A stretch of 64,000 nucleotides of DNA from Bacteroidales bacterium (GCA_031276035.1 JAISNV010000023.1:49979-113978); one strand, 5' to 3'; numbered from the stretch's first letter, positions 9,767-19,306 are shown. Notes: a model not told the origin generated them from the letters alone. Numbers and translations are program-made.

Positions 9767-11236
9767 TTATTCTAACTCCCATGTTGTGCCGTCTTTGCCA
9801 TCCTTAACAATAACATTCGCTTCATTTAAGGCATCGCGAATTTTATCTGAAGTTGCCCAATCTTTTTCTTGACGTGATTTTGCCCTCAATTCAAGAATCA
9901 GATTCATAAGATCATTCAAAGTTTTGCTATTGGCACCTGTTTGTTCCTCATCAATTAATCCGAGAATATCCAAAACAAAAGTATTTATAAGCTTCCTTAA
10001 TCTCGTGAGGTCAATTTCAGTAATCTTCATTTTTCCGTCAGCAATCGAATTAATTGCCTTTACGGTTTCAAAAAGATTTGCCATCAAAACAGGAGTATTA
10101 AAATCATCATTCAAAGCATCATAACAGTTTTTTTCAAACTCTTCGACATTAAATTCAGAAACATTTGATGGTTTAATTCTGCTAAGAGCTTTAATTGCAG
10201 AAAATAAGCGTTTCATTCCTTTTTCAGCTGCGATGAGAGCTTCATTTGAAAAATCAAGTTCCGAACGATAATGAGCTTGCAGAATGAAAAAACGGATTGT
10301 CATCGGCGAGTACGCTTGTGAAAGTAACGGATGATTTCCTGAAAAGAAGGCACTAAGATTAATGAAATTACCTAATGATTTTCCCATCTTTTGTCCGTTA
10401 ATGGTAATCATATTATTGTGCATCCAATATTTCACCGGCTGAATTCCGAAAGCAGCAACCGCTTGGGCAATTTCAGATTCATGATGAGGGAATTTCAAAT
10501 CCATACCGCCGCCGTGAATATCAAAAGTAGTCCCTAAATATTTACATCCCATTGCAGAACATTCGGCATGCCAACCCGGAAAACCGATACTCCAGGGCGA
10601 TTCCCAACGCATAATATGTTCCGGAGAAGCTTTCTTCCATAAAGCGAAATCAGCAGGATTACGTTTTTCGTCCTGACCATCCAACTTACGGGTATTCACA
10701 AGCATATCTTCCAATTTTCTACCCGAAAGAATTCCGTAATGATGGTCCGTATTATATTTTGGAACATCAAAATAAACAGACCCGTTTGAAATATACGCAT
10801 AACCCGCATCAAGAATTTTTTTGATCATTTCGATTTGTTCAATGATATGACCGGAAGCTTGCGGTTCTATAGAAGGATCGAGAACGTTAAGCAAATGCAT
10901 ATCATGATGATATTCATTCATGTAATGTTGAGCCACTTCCATTGGCTCAAGTTGTTCGAGCCTTGCACGTTTCGAAATTTTATCTTCTCCTTCATCGGCA
11001 TCATTCTCAAGATGCCCGACGTCTGTTATATTTCTAACATATCTTACTTTATAACCGAGGTGCTGGAGATATCTAAACACAAGGTCGAAAGTTATTGCCG
11101 GACGAGCATGTCCGAGATGGCTGTCGCTATAAACCGTCGGACCGCATACATACATTCCTACAAAAGGCGGAGTAATAGGTTCAAACTTTTCCTTTTCACC
11201 CGAAAGAGAGTTATAAATATAAAGGTCTTGATTCAT
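9767..11236 (-). CDS. cysS: Cysteinyl-tRNA synthetase
   Basis: Class I aminoacyl-tRNA synthetase charging tRNA-Cys. About 489 residues from ATG at 11236. The longer frame reaching 11332 is rejected because its first 32 codons translate intergenic repeat sequence and contain the promoter. Zinc-site Cys in [15 protein letters not shown]-type motif SHLGHARP, further zinc ligands in WHAECSAMG and HHESEIAQ, and the KMSKS-type loop [12 protein letters not shown] are all present, followed by the DALR anticodon-binding domain. First gene of the cysS-ispG operon. Confidence 0.96.
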   Translation of the reverse strand: MNQDLYIYNSLSGEKEKFEPITPPFVGMYVCGPTVYSDSHLGHARPAITFDLVFRYLQHLGYKVRYVRNITDVGHLENDADEGEDKISKRARLEQLEPMEVAQHYMNEYHHDMHLLNVLDPSIEPQASGHIIEQIEMIKKILDAGYAYISNGSVYFDVPKYNTDHHYGILSGRKLEDMLVNTRKLDGQDEKRNPADFALWKKASPEHIMRWESPWSIGFPGWHAECSAMGCKYLGTTFDIHGGGMDLKFPHHESEIAQAVAAFGIQPVKYWMHNNMITINGQKMGKSLGNFINLSAFFSGNHPLLSQAYSPMTIRFFILQAHYRSELDFSNEALIAAEKGMKRLFSAIKALSRIKPSNVSEFNVEEFEKNCYDALNDDFNTPVLMANLFETVKAINSIADGKMKITEIDLTRLRKLINTFVLDILGLIDEEQTGANSKTLNDLMNLILELRAKSRQEKDWATSDKIRDALNEANVIVKDGKDGTTWELE

Positions 11237-11253
11237 TGTTGAATATTTTTGTG

Positions 11254-11261
11254 CAAAGATA
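11254..11261 (-). promoter_or_regulatory. -7 box for cysS-ispG
   Basis: On the minus strand this reads TATCTTTG (TAnnTTTG), 17 bases before the cysS ATG at 11236. It supports that start. Confidence 0.55.
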
Positions 11262-11416
11262 GTTTTATTAGTTGAGAGTTGAAAATTGAAGGTTAAGAAT
11301 TTTGTGCCGATTTTTTGTGATTCCAACACCAAGTTTTCTATTGGATTTTCAATAATATATAATTATTAATTTTTCATAATTGTCATTTCTCAACTGCGAG
11401 TTGTCAATTAATAAAT

Positions 11417-11424
11417 TATCTTTG
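11417..11424 (+). promoter_or_regulatory. -7 box abutting the 11429 start codon
   Basis: TATCTTTG ends only 4 bases before the ATG at 11429, so transcription would begin at or within the start codon. The same box precedes the tRNA-Ser gene at 17397. Confidence 0.5.
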
Positions 11425-11428
11425 CAGC

Positions 11429-12163
11429 ATGAAATGGCGATGTGCAATAATTTCTTTACTTATATTCTTTTCATCGGTAAAAATATTCTCTCAAAATGTC
11501 GATGAAAACTTAGTACAATTCTCAGGTGTCATTCTAACATCAGACAGTTTGAATCCCGTACCGTTTGCACATATAATAATTGTAGAGAGCGACAGCGACA
11601 AAATCAAGGGAACATCAGCCGATTACTACGGATTCTTTTCTTTCGTTGCACAAAAATCGGATACAATTCAATTTACAGCTGTTGGTTACAAACCGGTAAC
11701 TTTTATTATTCCCGATACGATTACTGAAAAAAGATATTCCTTAATTCAATTAATGACTTCAGATACTATTTATCTCGGCGAATCCGTTATATATCCGTGG
11801 CCTACGTGGGAGGAGTTTAAAGAGGTTTTTGTAAATCTTGATATTCCTGACGACGAGATTACTATAGCCATGAAAAATATTGAATTAGCTAAATTGAAAG
11901 AGGCCGCAAGTTCAAGAATTAATAGAGATCCTGATGCAAGAGTAAATTACAGACACTATGTAAATAATGTTACCAATAAATTGTACACCGCCGGAGGTAT
12001 TCCAACAAGTAATCTCGGCAATCCTTTTGCTTGGGCAAAATTTATTAAAGCATGGAAAGAAGGTAAGTTTAAACGTGATAAACAGTTAATTGAAGAAATT
12101 AATCGACAAAAAGAAACAGATGCAAAACGCTGGGATTATGATGAATGGATTGAAAAAGAATAA
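11429..12163 (+). CDS. Exported carboxypeptidase-regulatory-like domain protein
   Basis: 244 residues. Signal peptide 1-22 (ends VKIFSQ). An N-terminal beta-sandwich of the CarboxypepD_reg type (residues about 30-110: FSGVILTSDSLNPVPFAHII, TSADYYGFFSF, IQFTAVGYKP) is followed by a conserved-looking helical, charged C-terminal part (from about 120, with PWPTWEEFKEVF). Such proteins are usually periplasmic or outer-membrane associated in Bacteroidetes. It is first in a run of five closely spaced plus-strand genes and overlaps the start of the following TonB receptor, suggesting coupled translation and a shared envelope role. Exact function unknown. Confidence 0.75.
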   Translation: MKWRCAIISLLIFFSSVKIFSQNVDENLVQFSGVILTSDSLNPVPFAHIIIVESDSDKIKGTSADYYGFFSFVAQKSDTIQFTAVGYKPVTFIIPDTITEKRYSLIQLMTSDTIYLGESVIYPWPTWEEFKEVFVNLDIPDDEITIAMKNIELAKLKEAASSRINRDPDARVNYRHYVNNVTNKLYTAGGIPTSNLGNPFAWAKFIKAWKEGKFKRDKQLIEEINRQKETDAKRWDYDEWIEKE

Positions 12164-14606
12164 CTTTCTTAATATTTTTATCTTTTGTTGTTTAACACTC
12201 TTCGGAATTAATTCCTTCGCCCAAACAGGAACAATTTTCGGTAAAATCACCGATAGCAACGGTTCTCCTTTAGAATTTGTAAATATAGTTCTGGGAGACG
12301 GTAAAACAGGAACAACTTCCGACAATGCAGGATATTATGAGTTAATTGTTAAAGCCGATTCTACTATAACTGCTATTGCTTCTTTTATGGGATATGAAAA
12401 CTATTCTTTTACTTTTTCAGTAAAGAATAATGAAAGAAAAAGAATAAATATTAAACTTACAAGCAGTACAACAGATATTCAAGGTATAACTATTGAAGAT
12501 ACAGATGTTAGAAGCACAACTTTTGATCGTATCGATGCTAAAATGGCACAAATGATACCCAATGCTTCAGGTGATATAAGTGCATTATTAAAAACTCTTC
12601 CGGGTGTTGCTTCCGCTAATGAACTTAGTTCGCAATATTCCGTACGCGGCGGTAATTACGACGAAAACATTATATATGTCAATGGTATTGAGATATTTCG
12701 TCCTTACTTAACCCGTACGGGACAACATGAGGGTTTAAGTTTTGTTAATCCTGACCTTGTTTCTTCTCTTTCATTTTCTGCCGGCGGCTTTGAAGCAAGA
12801 TACGGAGACAAGATGTCTTCGGTTTTAGATATCATTTATAGAACCCCAACCGAATTTCACGCCTCTGGCTCCATAAGTTTGTTATCCGCTTCTCTTCATG
12901 TCGAAGATAAAATCAACAACTTTACCTATCTTGTGGGATTCAGGCAGAAAACCAACTCCTACTTACTTGGAGCTATGGATACTAAAGGTCAATACAAACC
13001 CTCTTTCACAGATGTTCAAGCCATCTTAACTTATACTTTCAGTAAGAAATTCAATGTATCTCTCCTAGGAAATTATTCAAGGAATGTATATAAATTCATC
13101 CCTGAAACCAGAGAAACAACCTGGGGTAATGTAACTAAAAATGAAAGAGACATTCTTTCTCTTTTAATATATATGGAAGGTTATGAAATAGATAAGTTTA
13201 ATAATGGGATGGGCGCTTTAAGCTTTAACTTCAATCCGAATAATAATACAAAAATCTCATTTATTGTTTCTGCTTATCAGAGTGTTGAAAGTGAACGTTA
13301 TGACGTCTTTAATGATTATTATTTATCGGATGTACAAATAAGTGACGATTCAGACGACCAGACTGTTACTCCGATAGGAACGGGTGTTTATATAAATCAT
13401 GCAAGAAATTATTATCAGTCGGGAATATACACGGCCGATGTCAAAGGTAGCTCCCAATTAGGAAATCATTTTCTCCAATGGGGAGTTCAATATCGCCATG
13501 AAAACGTTTACGATATAATTGATGAATGGAAATTGATTGATTCCGCCGGTTATAATATTCCTAAAATTCCGGATTCACTCGGTTATGTTGACCCTTCTTC
13601 TCAACCTACAAACATACTTCAATTATATTCAAGCGTTAAGGCTGAAAACACTTTACAGCTAAATAGAGTATCAGCATATATACAAGATTCTTGGAAGTTC
13701 TATGGAAAGACAATCGATTATAGTCTCACTTACGGAGTAAGAGCTTCGTATTTAGACGTAAATAATGAACTTACTGTCAGTCCCCGACTTACATTTTCTA
13801 TGTATCCGTCAAACTGGAAACAAGATATTTTATTTAGGTTTTCAACCGGATATTATCTGCAACCGCCGGGATATAAAGAAATGCTGGATAAATACGGTGT
13901 TTTACATACCGATATCAAATCACAGAAATCTATTCATTTTGTTGCGGGTGCCGATTGGAATTTTCAGATCTGGAAACGGCCATTCAAATTTGTAACCGAA
14001 GTTTATTATAAATATCTTTACGATCAAATCCCATACACTATTGATAATGTATTAATTCAATATCATCCGGAATATGTTACCAAAGGTTACGCTACGGGTA
14101 TTGATATGAAGTTAAGCGGAGAGTTAGTCAAAGGCGTTGATTCTTGGGTAAGTTTGTCTATTATGAATACAAAAGAAAAATTAGAAGGCGGGAAGTATTA
14201 TCTTCGTCCGAGCGACCAGCTTATCAATTTTTCAATATTTCTGCAAGACTATATTCCGAACTATCCGAAATTTAAACTTCAACTTAATCTAATGTTTGGT
14301 TCGGGATTGCCTATATATCCTCCGGATGAAGAGCCTTTTACTCAAAAGAATGTTTATAGATATACTTCGTATAAAAGAGTTGACATCGGATTCGGCTGGC
14401 AGATTGTAAGTGATATGACAAAATCAAAATGGAATTTCTTAAATAACTTCTCCGACATTTCTCTTGTGGTGGAAGTTTTAAATATATTAGATATACGAAA
14501 TAAAATATCTTATACTTGGATAACTGATATTAACGGAAATACATATGGAGTGCCCGATTATCTGACTCCTATTATGCCTAATATCAAATTAACTGTTAAA
14601 TATTAA
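12141..14606 (+). CDS. TonB-dependent outer-membrane receptor
   Basis: About 821 residues. ATG at 12141 (or 12138) is preferred over an in-frame ATG at 12090, because it gives a normal signal peptide (FLNIFIFCCLTLFGINSFAQ) and only a short overlap with the upstream gene. Domains in order: carboxypeptidase-regulatory-like domain (GKITDSNGSPLEFVNIVLGD), plug (ISALLKTLPGVASANELSSQ, SVRGGNYDENIIYVNGIEIF), then a 22-strand-type barrel ending MPNIKLTVKY. It imports an unknown TonB-dependent substrate. One base separates it from the following gene. No SusD partner is present, so it is not a classic Sus pair. Confidence 0.92.
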   Translation: MNGLKKNNFLNIFIFCCLTLFGINSFAQTGTIFGKITDSNGSPLEFVNIVLGDGKTGTTSDNAGYYELIVKADSTITAIASFMGYENYSFTFSVKNNERKRINIKLTSSTTDIQGITIEDTDVRSTTFDRIDAKMAQMIPNASGDISALLKTLPGVASANELSSQYSVRGGNYDENIIYVNGIEIFRPYLTRTGQHEGLSFVNPDLVSSLSFSAGGFEARYGDKMSSVLDIIYRTPTEFHASGSISLLSASLHVEDKINNFTYLVGFRQKTNSYLLGAMDTKGQYKPSFTDVQAILTYTFSKKFNVSLLGNYSRNVYKFIPETRETTWGNVTKNERDILSLLIYMEGYEIDKFNNGMGALSFNFNPNNNTKISFIVSAYQSVESERYDVFNDYYLSDVQISDDSDDQTVTPIGTGVYINHARNYYQSGIYTADVKGSSQLGNHFLQWGVQYRHENVYDIIDEWKLIDSAGYNIPKIPDSLGYVDPSSQPTNILQLYSSVKAENTLQLNRVSAYIQDSWKFYGKTIDYSLTYGVRASYLDVNNELTVSPRLTFSMYPSNWKQDILFRFSTGYYLQPPGYKEMLDKYGVLHTDIKSQKSIHFVAGADWNFQIWKRPFKFVTEVYYKYLYDQIPYTIDNVLIQYHPEYVTKGYATGIDMKLSGELVKGVDSWVSLSIMNTKEKLEGGKYYLRPSDQLINFSIFLQDYIPNYPKFKLQLNLMFGSGLPIYPPDEEPFTQKNVYRYTSYKRVDIGFGWQIVSDMTKSKWNFLNNFSDISLVVEVLNILDIRNKISYTWITDINGNTYGVPDYLTPIMPNIKLTVKY

Positions 14607-14607
14607 A

Positions 14608-15354
14608 ATGGCGCTAATTGACTCTTTCGAAAAAACAGGTAATTTCTTTTTCAGATATCGCGGTTACATACCTGTTGCATTATGTTTAATTGCAATACCT
14701 GCAATGTTTCTCTCAGGAAATACCAATATTTTCAATTCAAAATATTACCTTACCTTAACAATAATCTCTATTTCGGTAAGTTTTATCGGCGAAATAATAA
14801 GAGCCGTTACTGTTGGAACAACTCCCAAAGGTACTTCCGGAAGAAACCGTAAAGAGCAGGTTGCCGAATCTTTGAATACATCCGGGATTTATTCAATTGT
14901 TAGACATCCTTTATATCTTGCCAATTATTTAATGTGGTTGGGCTTATTGATTTTCACTGCAAATATCTTTCTAATTGTAGTAGTATCACTACTCTTTTTT
15001 ATTTATTATGAAAGAATTATGTTTGCCGAAGAACAATTCTTAACAAAGAAATTCGGAAAAGAATTTACCGATTGGGCAAGTAAAACTCCCGCCTTTATTC
15101 CCGATTTCAGAAAATTTAAAAAATCCGATGTCCCGCTTTCTTTTAAAACTATTATCAGAAGAGAATACTCATCTGTAATGGCAATGGCATTGAGTTTCAT
15201 GTTTATAGATTTATTAAGATATTTAATTGTTTTTAAAGAATTGAATTTTTGCAGAATCTCCGTTTATGTAGCCGGAGCTTCGGTAATAATTGCCGCTATA
15301 CTAAGTCTATTAAGACACAACACAAATTTATTAAATGAGGAAGGAAGATCATAA
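14608..15354 (+). CDS. ICMT/PEMT-like integral membrane methyltransferase
   Basis: 248 residues with about six membrane helices. The family motif for SAM-binding isoprenylcysteine-carboxyl/phospholipid methyltransferases is clear: GIYSIVRHPLYLANYLMWLG, then YYERIMFAEEQFLTKKFG and F-x-x-W-A-S-K-T-P. The substrate in bacteria is generally unknown; lipids or small hydrophobic molecules are likely. The C-terminus carries two further helices (about 190-240), a modest extension. It is tightly packed in the 11.4-17.2 kb operon, with its stop codon overlapping the next ATG. Confidence 0.78.
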   Translation: MALIDSFEKTGNFFFRYRGYIPVALCLIAIPAMFLSGNTNIFNSKYYLTLTIISISVSFIGEIIRAVTVGTTPKGTSGRNRKEQVAESLNTSGIYSIVRHPLYLANYLMWLGLLIFTANIFLIVVVSLLFFIYYERIMFAEEQFLTKKFGKEFTDWASKTPAFIPDFRKFKKSDVPLSFKTIIRREYSSVMAMALSFMFIDLLRYLIVFKELNFCRISVYVAGASVIIAAILSLLRHNTNLLNEEGRS

Positions 15355-16622
15355 TGAGCATTTTAATTAAAAATATTTCTTTTAAAGAAGAACCTATTGA
15401 TATTTATATTGAAGGAAATATTATTAAACGAATTGATAAAAATATTGATAATGTAAATCCCGATAAGATTATCGACGGTACAAATAAAGCTGTGATTGCC
15501 GGACTGGTTAATTGTCATACTCATTCTACGATGACTATTTTCAGAGGTTGGGGCGATGATATGCCTTTGGAAAAATGGCTTAATGAAAAAATCTGGCCAT
15601 ACGAAGCAAAACTAACAGATGAAATGGTTTATTGGGGTACTAAGTTGGCCTGTCTCGAAATGATTAAATCGGGAACAACCTGCTTTAACGACCAATATTG
15701 GCATCTGGATGTTACGGTAAAAGCTATCGAAGAAAGCGGTTTGCGGGCAGCTGTAGCTTCCTTAATTTTAGATCCCGTGAACTCACAATCTTTGAATGAT
15801 GTTGTAAATCCCGTTTATAATGCTTTTGAAAAATACGCTGACTATAATAAACGAATAACATTTACACTCGGCCCGCACGCCATTTACACAGTTTCAAAAG
15901 ATATATTTAATTGGATAAGAAATTTTTCGGAGGAAAATGATTTGCTGATACATATTCATGCTGCCGAAACAATGACGGAATATAATAATTGTGTAAAAAA
16001 ACACGGAATGAGTCCGATTAGATATTTAAAAAGCCTCGGACTCCTGTCGCCGCGACTAATTATTGCGCATTGTCTTTGGCTTGATGATGAAGAAATTCAA
16101 ATGCTTGCCGATTATGATGTTAAAGTTGTCCACAATCCTAATTCAAACTTGAAATTAGCTTCCGGATTTCGTTTTAAATATAATGAAATGAGGGATGCTG
16201 GAATTACTGTGGGATTGGGTACCGACGGATGTTCCTCTTCTAATAATTTAGACATGATTGAGGCCATGAAAGTCGCTTCATTGATTGGAAAAGCGTGGAG
16301 AGAAGATCCTACAGCAATGCCGGCAAAAGAAATGTTTAAATGCGCTACCGTAAACGGCGGAATAATCCTCAGACAAAATATCGGCCGAATAAAAGAAGGT
16401 TATCTCGCGGATCTGACAATAATTGATTTAAATTCTACGGCTTTCACTCCGAATTTTAACTTCATTTCCAATTTGGTTTATGCTGCAAACGGAAACAATG
16501 TTGATACGGTAATCTGCAACGGAAAAGTACTTATGGAAAACAAATATGTTGAAGGCGAAGAAGAAATCTTACACATGGGAAAAGTAATGGCCGGAAAACT
16601 TTTCTTCAATAAAAACAACTAA
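15354..16622 (+). CDS. Amidohydrolase, SAH/MTA deaminase-like
   Basis: 422 residues, a metal-dependent TIM-barrel deaminase of the TrzA/MtaD/SsnA group. Metal ligands: H55-x-H57 (NCHTHST), His in IHIHAAE, His in IIAHCLWL and Asp in GLGTDGCSS. This subgroup deaminates S-adenosylhomocysteine, 5'-methylthioadenosine or adenosine-like compounds. The preceding gene is a SAM-dependent methyltransferase, which would generate SAH, so SAH recycling is a reasonable but unproven link. Its ATG overlaps the preceding TAA (TAATG), indicating coupling. Confidence 0.85.
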   Translation: MSILIKNISFKEEPIDIYIEGNIIKRIDKNIDNVNPDKIIDGTNKAVIAGLVNCHTHSTMTIFRGWGDDMPLEKWLNEKIWPYEAKLTDEMVYWGTKLACLEMIKSGTTCFNDQYWHLDVTVKAIEESGLRAAVASLILDPVNSQSLNDVVNPVYNAFEKYADYNKRITFTLGPHAIYTVSKDIFNWIRNFSEENDLLIHIHAAETMTEYNNCVKKHGMSPIRYLKSLGLLSPRLIIAHCLWLDDEEIQMLADYDVKVVHNPNSNLKLASGFRFKYNEMRDAGITVGLGTDGCSSSNNLDMIEAMKVASLIGKAWREDPTAMPAKEMFKCATVNGGIILRQNIGRIKEGYLADLTIIDLNSTAFTPNFNFISNLVYAANGNNVDTVICNGKVLMENKYVEGEEEILHMGKVMAGKLFFNKNN

Positions 16623-16633
16623 CACGTAAATAT

Positions 16634-17194
16634 ATGTTTGCCATAGACGATTGTTTAATTTCCGACGATATTAAAACTGTTGAGTTTTGTTGCGATTTAT
16701 CAAAATGCAAAGGTCAATGCTGTATCGACGGCGAAGTTGGAGCACCTCTTGAAGAAAATGAAATATCTTTTATTGAAGATTATATTGATAGTATTCTGCC
16801 GTATATGACAAAAGAAGGAATTGAGGCAATAAAACTTCAGGGCATTTTCGATTACGGTTTGGAAGGTGAATTTGTAACAACATTGATTGAAGACGGCGCC
16901 TGTGCTTTTATTTATTACGATAACGGAATTGTAAAATGTAGTATTGAAACAGCTTTTAAAGAAGGAAAGATTCCCTTTAACAAACCTATTTCATGTCATT
17001 TATATCCGATTCGATTAAAGCAATATAATGATACCATTGCCGTCAATTACGACCAATGGAATATTTGCAAAGACGCAGTTTCTTGCGGCAAAATAAAGGG
17101 ATTGAAACTGTATAAATTCTTAAAAGAACCGCTCATTCGCCGATTCGGGGAGGAATGGTACGATAAACTTTGCGGATTAGTTGATAATGATTAA
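16634..17194 (+). CDS. DUF3109 family cysteine-rich protein
   Basis: 186 residues. Conserved cysteines lie in an N-terminal block FCCDLSKCKGQCCIDGEVGA, then DGACAFIY, GIVKCSIE, PISCHLYPIRL, WNICKDAVSCGK and a C-terminal Cys. The pattern matches DUF3109, related to the YkgJ group of probable Fe-S or zinc proteins. It is widespread in Bacteroidetes and its function is unknown. Last gene of the operon, 11 bases after the amidohydrolase. Confidence 0.8.
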   Translation: MFAIDDCLISDDIKTVEFCCDLSKCKGQCCIDGEVGAPLEENEISFIEDYIDSILPYMTKEGIEAIKLQGIFDYGLEGEFVTTLIEDGACAFIYYDNGIVKCSIETAFKEGKIPFNKPISCHLYPIRLKQYNDTIAVNYDQWNICKDAVSCGKIKGLKLYKFLKEPLIRRFGEEWYDKLCGLVDND

Positions 17195-17396
17195 TTGACA
17201 ATTAGTTTTTCAGTTATCCGATTTTTAGCCGATAACAACATCTGTTTTAGATTTTACAATAATGTATTTATTTCGGATTATTTAGTGAAATATCTTTCAT
17301 TAAACAAAATTCTTTTTGATTTACACAATTCATCTTACATTAATGTTTCCATCATTCAATTTCATAAAAATTTTATCAATTATCAATTAATAAAAT

Positions 17397-17404
17397 TATC
17401 TTTG
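17397..17404 (+). promoter_or_regulatory. -7 box for tRNA-Ser
   Basis: TATCTTTG lies 16 bases before the first base of the mature tRNA. Confidence 0.55.
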
Positions 17405-17420
17405 CACTCAAATTTTACAT

Positions 17421-17507
17421 GGAGAGATGCCGGAGTGGTCGATCGGGGCGGTCTCGAAAACCGTTGTTCACGTAAGTGAACCCAGGGTTCGAATCCCTGT
17501 CTCTCCG
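17421..17507 (+). tRNA. tRNA-Ser (anticodon CGA)
   Basis: 87 bases fold as a class II tRNA. The acceptor stem GGAGAGA pairs with TCTCTCC, with discriminator G. The anticodon stem-loop GCGGT-CTCGAAA-ACCGT places CGA at 34-36. A long variable arm (TTCAC-GTAA-GTGAA) is typical of tRNA-Ser, and the T-arm is CAGGG-TTCGAAT-CCCTG. CCA is not encoded (CTT follows). The 3' end resembles a fragment at 34796-34820, which could be a trace of integration. Confidence 0.95.
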
Positions 17508-17644
17508 CTTCTATGATTGGTTATCAATAAATTAACCTAATCACGCCTAATTTTACACCCATAAATGTGAGATTGGACGTTTCTGTTTTTAGGGGGCTGG
17601 AGTGTCGCAAAAAACATCCTCCTTTCGAAGAACTAAAGATTATA

Positions 17645-18883
17645 TTACATCGAATAGTTTTTTTCAACAACAAAGTAGCCTCCATTTCGTGAAGCTCCTT
17701 TATATTCAATTAAATTATTTTCCTTTAAAATCTTAATGTGAGTTTCAACTGTACGCTCAGCAAGATTTACACCTTTTCCTATTGCCGGCACTCTACAAGA
17801 CTTATTGGTATTTTCAGGATTTTTATAATAGTTTTTTATAAACATAAGTATTAATTTTGAACTTTGACTCAACTCAATATTTTCTATTATGTCTTGTGTT
17901 TCTTCATTCGATTTTTTAATGTTAATTGTATAATCGGTAGTTTTTAGGTCATTCTTGATTTGAGTTACTCCGTCGTTAATCCCCCTCTTATCATCATTTT
18001 CGTCCTTAGTCGGTGTTGTTACTCCACCTATTTTTGCCAGTTTTCTCTTTGTTTCTTTACCGGCAATTGGTTTGGAATTAAAAACTTTATTTAATCTTTC
18101 CAAAATATTTTCTAGATATTTTGGCGAAATATCTAAAGTAATGTTTCTGCCTTTTACTTTCAAATTCATTACAACAGAAGATTCGTCATAACTTAATATG
18201 TGTAAAGTAATTACTAAATTGTTCTTGTTAATTCTCAAACAGGTATTATCAGGAAATGTTCGTTCAATATTTGTTAATGAAGAATATTGCTCACGTGTAT
18301 TACCATTAGATAAATGAAAAGTTGAATAGTTCCCTTTTTGCGAGATATAAATAATATCATCTAACATAACAGTATAGATACTTCCGCTTTTAGGTGAAAC
18401 AATAGAGATATGATGTATTTCTTTCGCTAACGACAGTTTTTCGCGTATAATTTTGTTAAACAATTCATTATATAGTCTGAGTGTAAAGAAAAACATTAAG
18501 AAACAAAGGTCACGCATATAGATTAAACCAAATGCGGTTCTTAATGCGCCATTAATCTCATCCGGAGTAAAAGAATTAGCATAAAACCATGATATATGCG
18601 GTTTAAGTAAAAAATATTCTCCCAAGCTAGCTAACAAAACCGTTAGTATTGCCAAAAGCAAATAAATAATTAATTTTCCCTTTTGAAAGAATTTAGGTAT
18701 TAAATAGAAATAATTGAAATATACCATAATAACAATAAAAAGAACACATAAAAGTTCCTTATATATTGCTCCAAATGCGACAGGTCTTAAATATGAATAA
18801 TGAGAAAAGAAGTAACATATTCCTAACCAAAAAAGGATGTGCGCAATAATAATTAAGATGCTTTTCTTTTTATTCTGTTGCAT
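17645..18883 (-). CDS. Membrane LytTR regulator with C-terminal winged helix
   Basis: 412 residues. Four or so membrane helices occupy 1-150 (for example ILFWLGICYFF, LLCVLFIVIMVYFNYFYLI, LIIYLLLAILTVLLASL). A LytTR DNA-binding domain follows (about 170-265: DDIIYISQKGNYSTFHLSNG, CLRINKNNLV, LDISPKYLENILERL). A Lys/Asp-rich linker leads to a winged helix (about 335-410: SKLILMFIKNYYKN, VNLAERTVETHIKILKENN, NGGYFVVEKNY). Two different DNA-binding domains on one membrane protein are unusual. It diverges from the PKD lipoprotein/barrel pair, which it may control. No response-regulator receiver domain is present. Confidence 0.8.
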   Translation of the reverse strand: MQQNKKKSILIIIAHILFWLGICYFFSHYSYLRPVAFGAIYKELLCVLFIVIMVYFNYFYLIPKFFQKGKLIIYLLLAILTVLLASLGEYFLLKPHISWFYANSFTPDEINGALRTAFGLIYMRDLCFLMFFFTLRLYNELFNKIIREKLSLAKEIHHISIVSPKSGSIYTVMLDDIIYISQKGNYSTFHLSNGNTREQYSSLTNIERTFPDNTCLRINKNNLVITLHILSYDESSVVMNLKVKGRNITLDISPKYLENILERLNKVFNSKPIAGKETKRKLAKIGGVTTPTKDENDDKRGINDGVTQIKNDLKTTDYTINIKKSNEETQDIIENIELSQSSKLILMFIKNYYKNPENTNKSCRVPAIGKGVNLAERTVETHIKILKENNLIEYKGASRNGGYFVVEKNYSM

Positions 18884-18894
18884 AGTTTTTTTTA

Positions 18895-18902
18895 CAAAGT
18901 TA
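18895..18902 (-). promoter_or_regulatory. -7 box for the LytTR regulator
   Basis: Minus strand TAACTTTG (TAnnTTTG), 11 bases before the ATG at 18883. Confidence 0.5.
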
Positions 18903-19035
18903 AAACTTTTTTATTACCCCAAATTATATTTCGTCATATTTACGTCATATCATGATTTGACATGTTTTTGTATTTGTTTATTGCTTATTTTTATAACGAA
19001 AACTATTAACCTAACTTAAATTAAGTAAAAAGTTT

Positions 19036-19164
19036 ATGAAAAAAAATTGTTATTTATTATTAAATATATCTGGACAATTGGTAACAAGAAACAAAATCAC
19101 AGAACAATTTGAGTTTGAGGGTTTGTTATTTACCAGTTATCAGGTATATGCAAATGAATGATGA
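19036..19164 (+). CDS. Possible 42-residue small protein
   Basis: An ATG-initiated frame in the 510-base gap between the LytTR regulator and the PKD lipoprotein. The product begins MKKNCYLLLNISGQLVTRN and ends YQVYANE. No promoter, ribosome-binding site or known family supports it, so it may be a remnant or chance ORF. The rest of the gap holds only the promoter and palindrome at 19272-19306. Confidence 0.2.
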
Positions 19165-19271
19165 ATAATATTAATAAAATTATGGGTAAAGCTTAATCAG
19201 ATGTTACTTACTAATAATATTGATTTGTTACATGATATTTGGTATCTATGTAAAAACAACTTGGGTTGATT

Positions 19272-19306
19272 TACCTTTGTCGAGTTTAGCAATATGTCGA
19301 CAAAGG
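19272..19306 (+). promoter_or_regulatory. -7 box overlapped by a palindrome, upstream of the PKD lipoprotein
   Basis: TACCTTTG (19272-19279, TAnnTTTG) is overlapped by a perfect 10-bp inverted repeat, CCTTTGTCGA (19274-19283) with TCGACAAAGG (19297-19306), loop 13. It could be an operator over the promoter or a hairpin at the 5' end of a ~105-base leader. The divergent LytTR/winged-helix regulator is a candidate binder. Confidence 0.5.

Noticed and set aside
11237..11332. N-terminal extension of CysS by 32 residues
   Set aside because: The extension translates intergenic repeat-like sequence and includes the TAnnTTTG promoter; the family start is the ATG at 11236.
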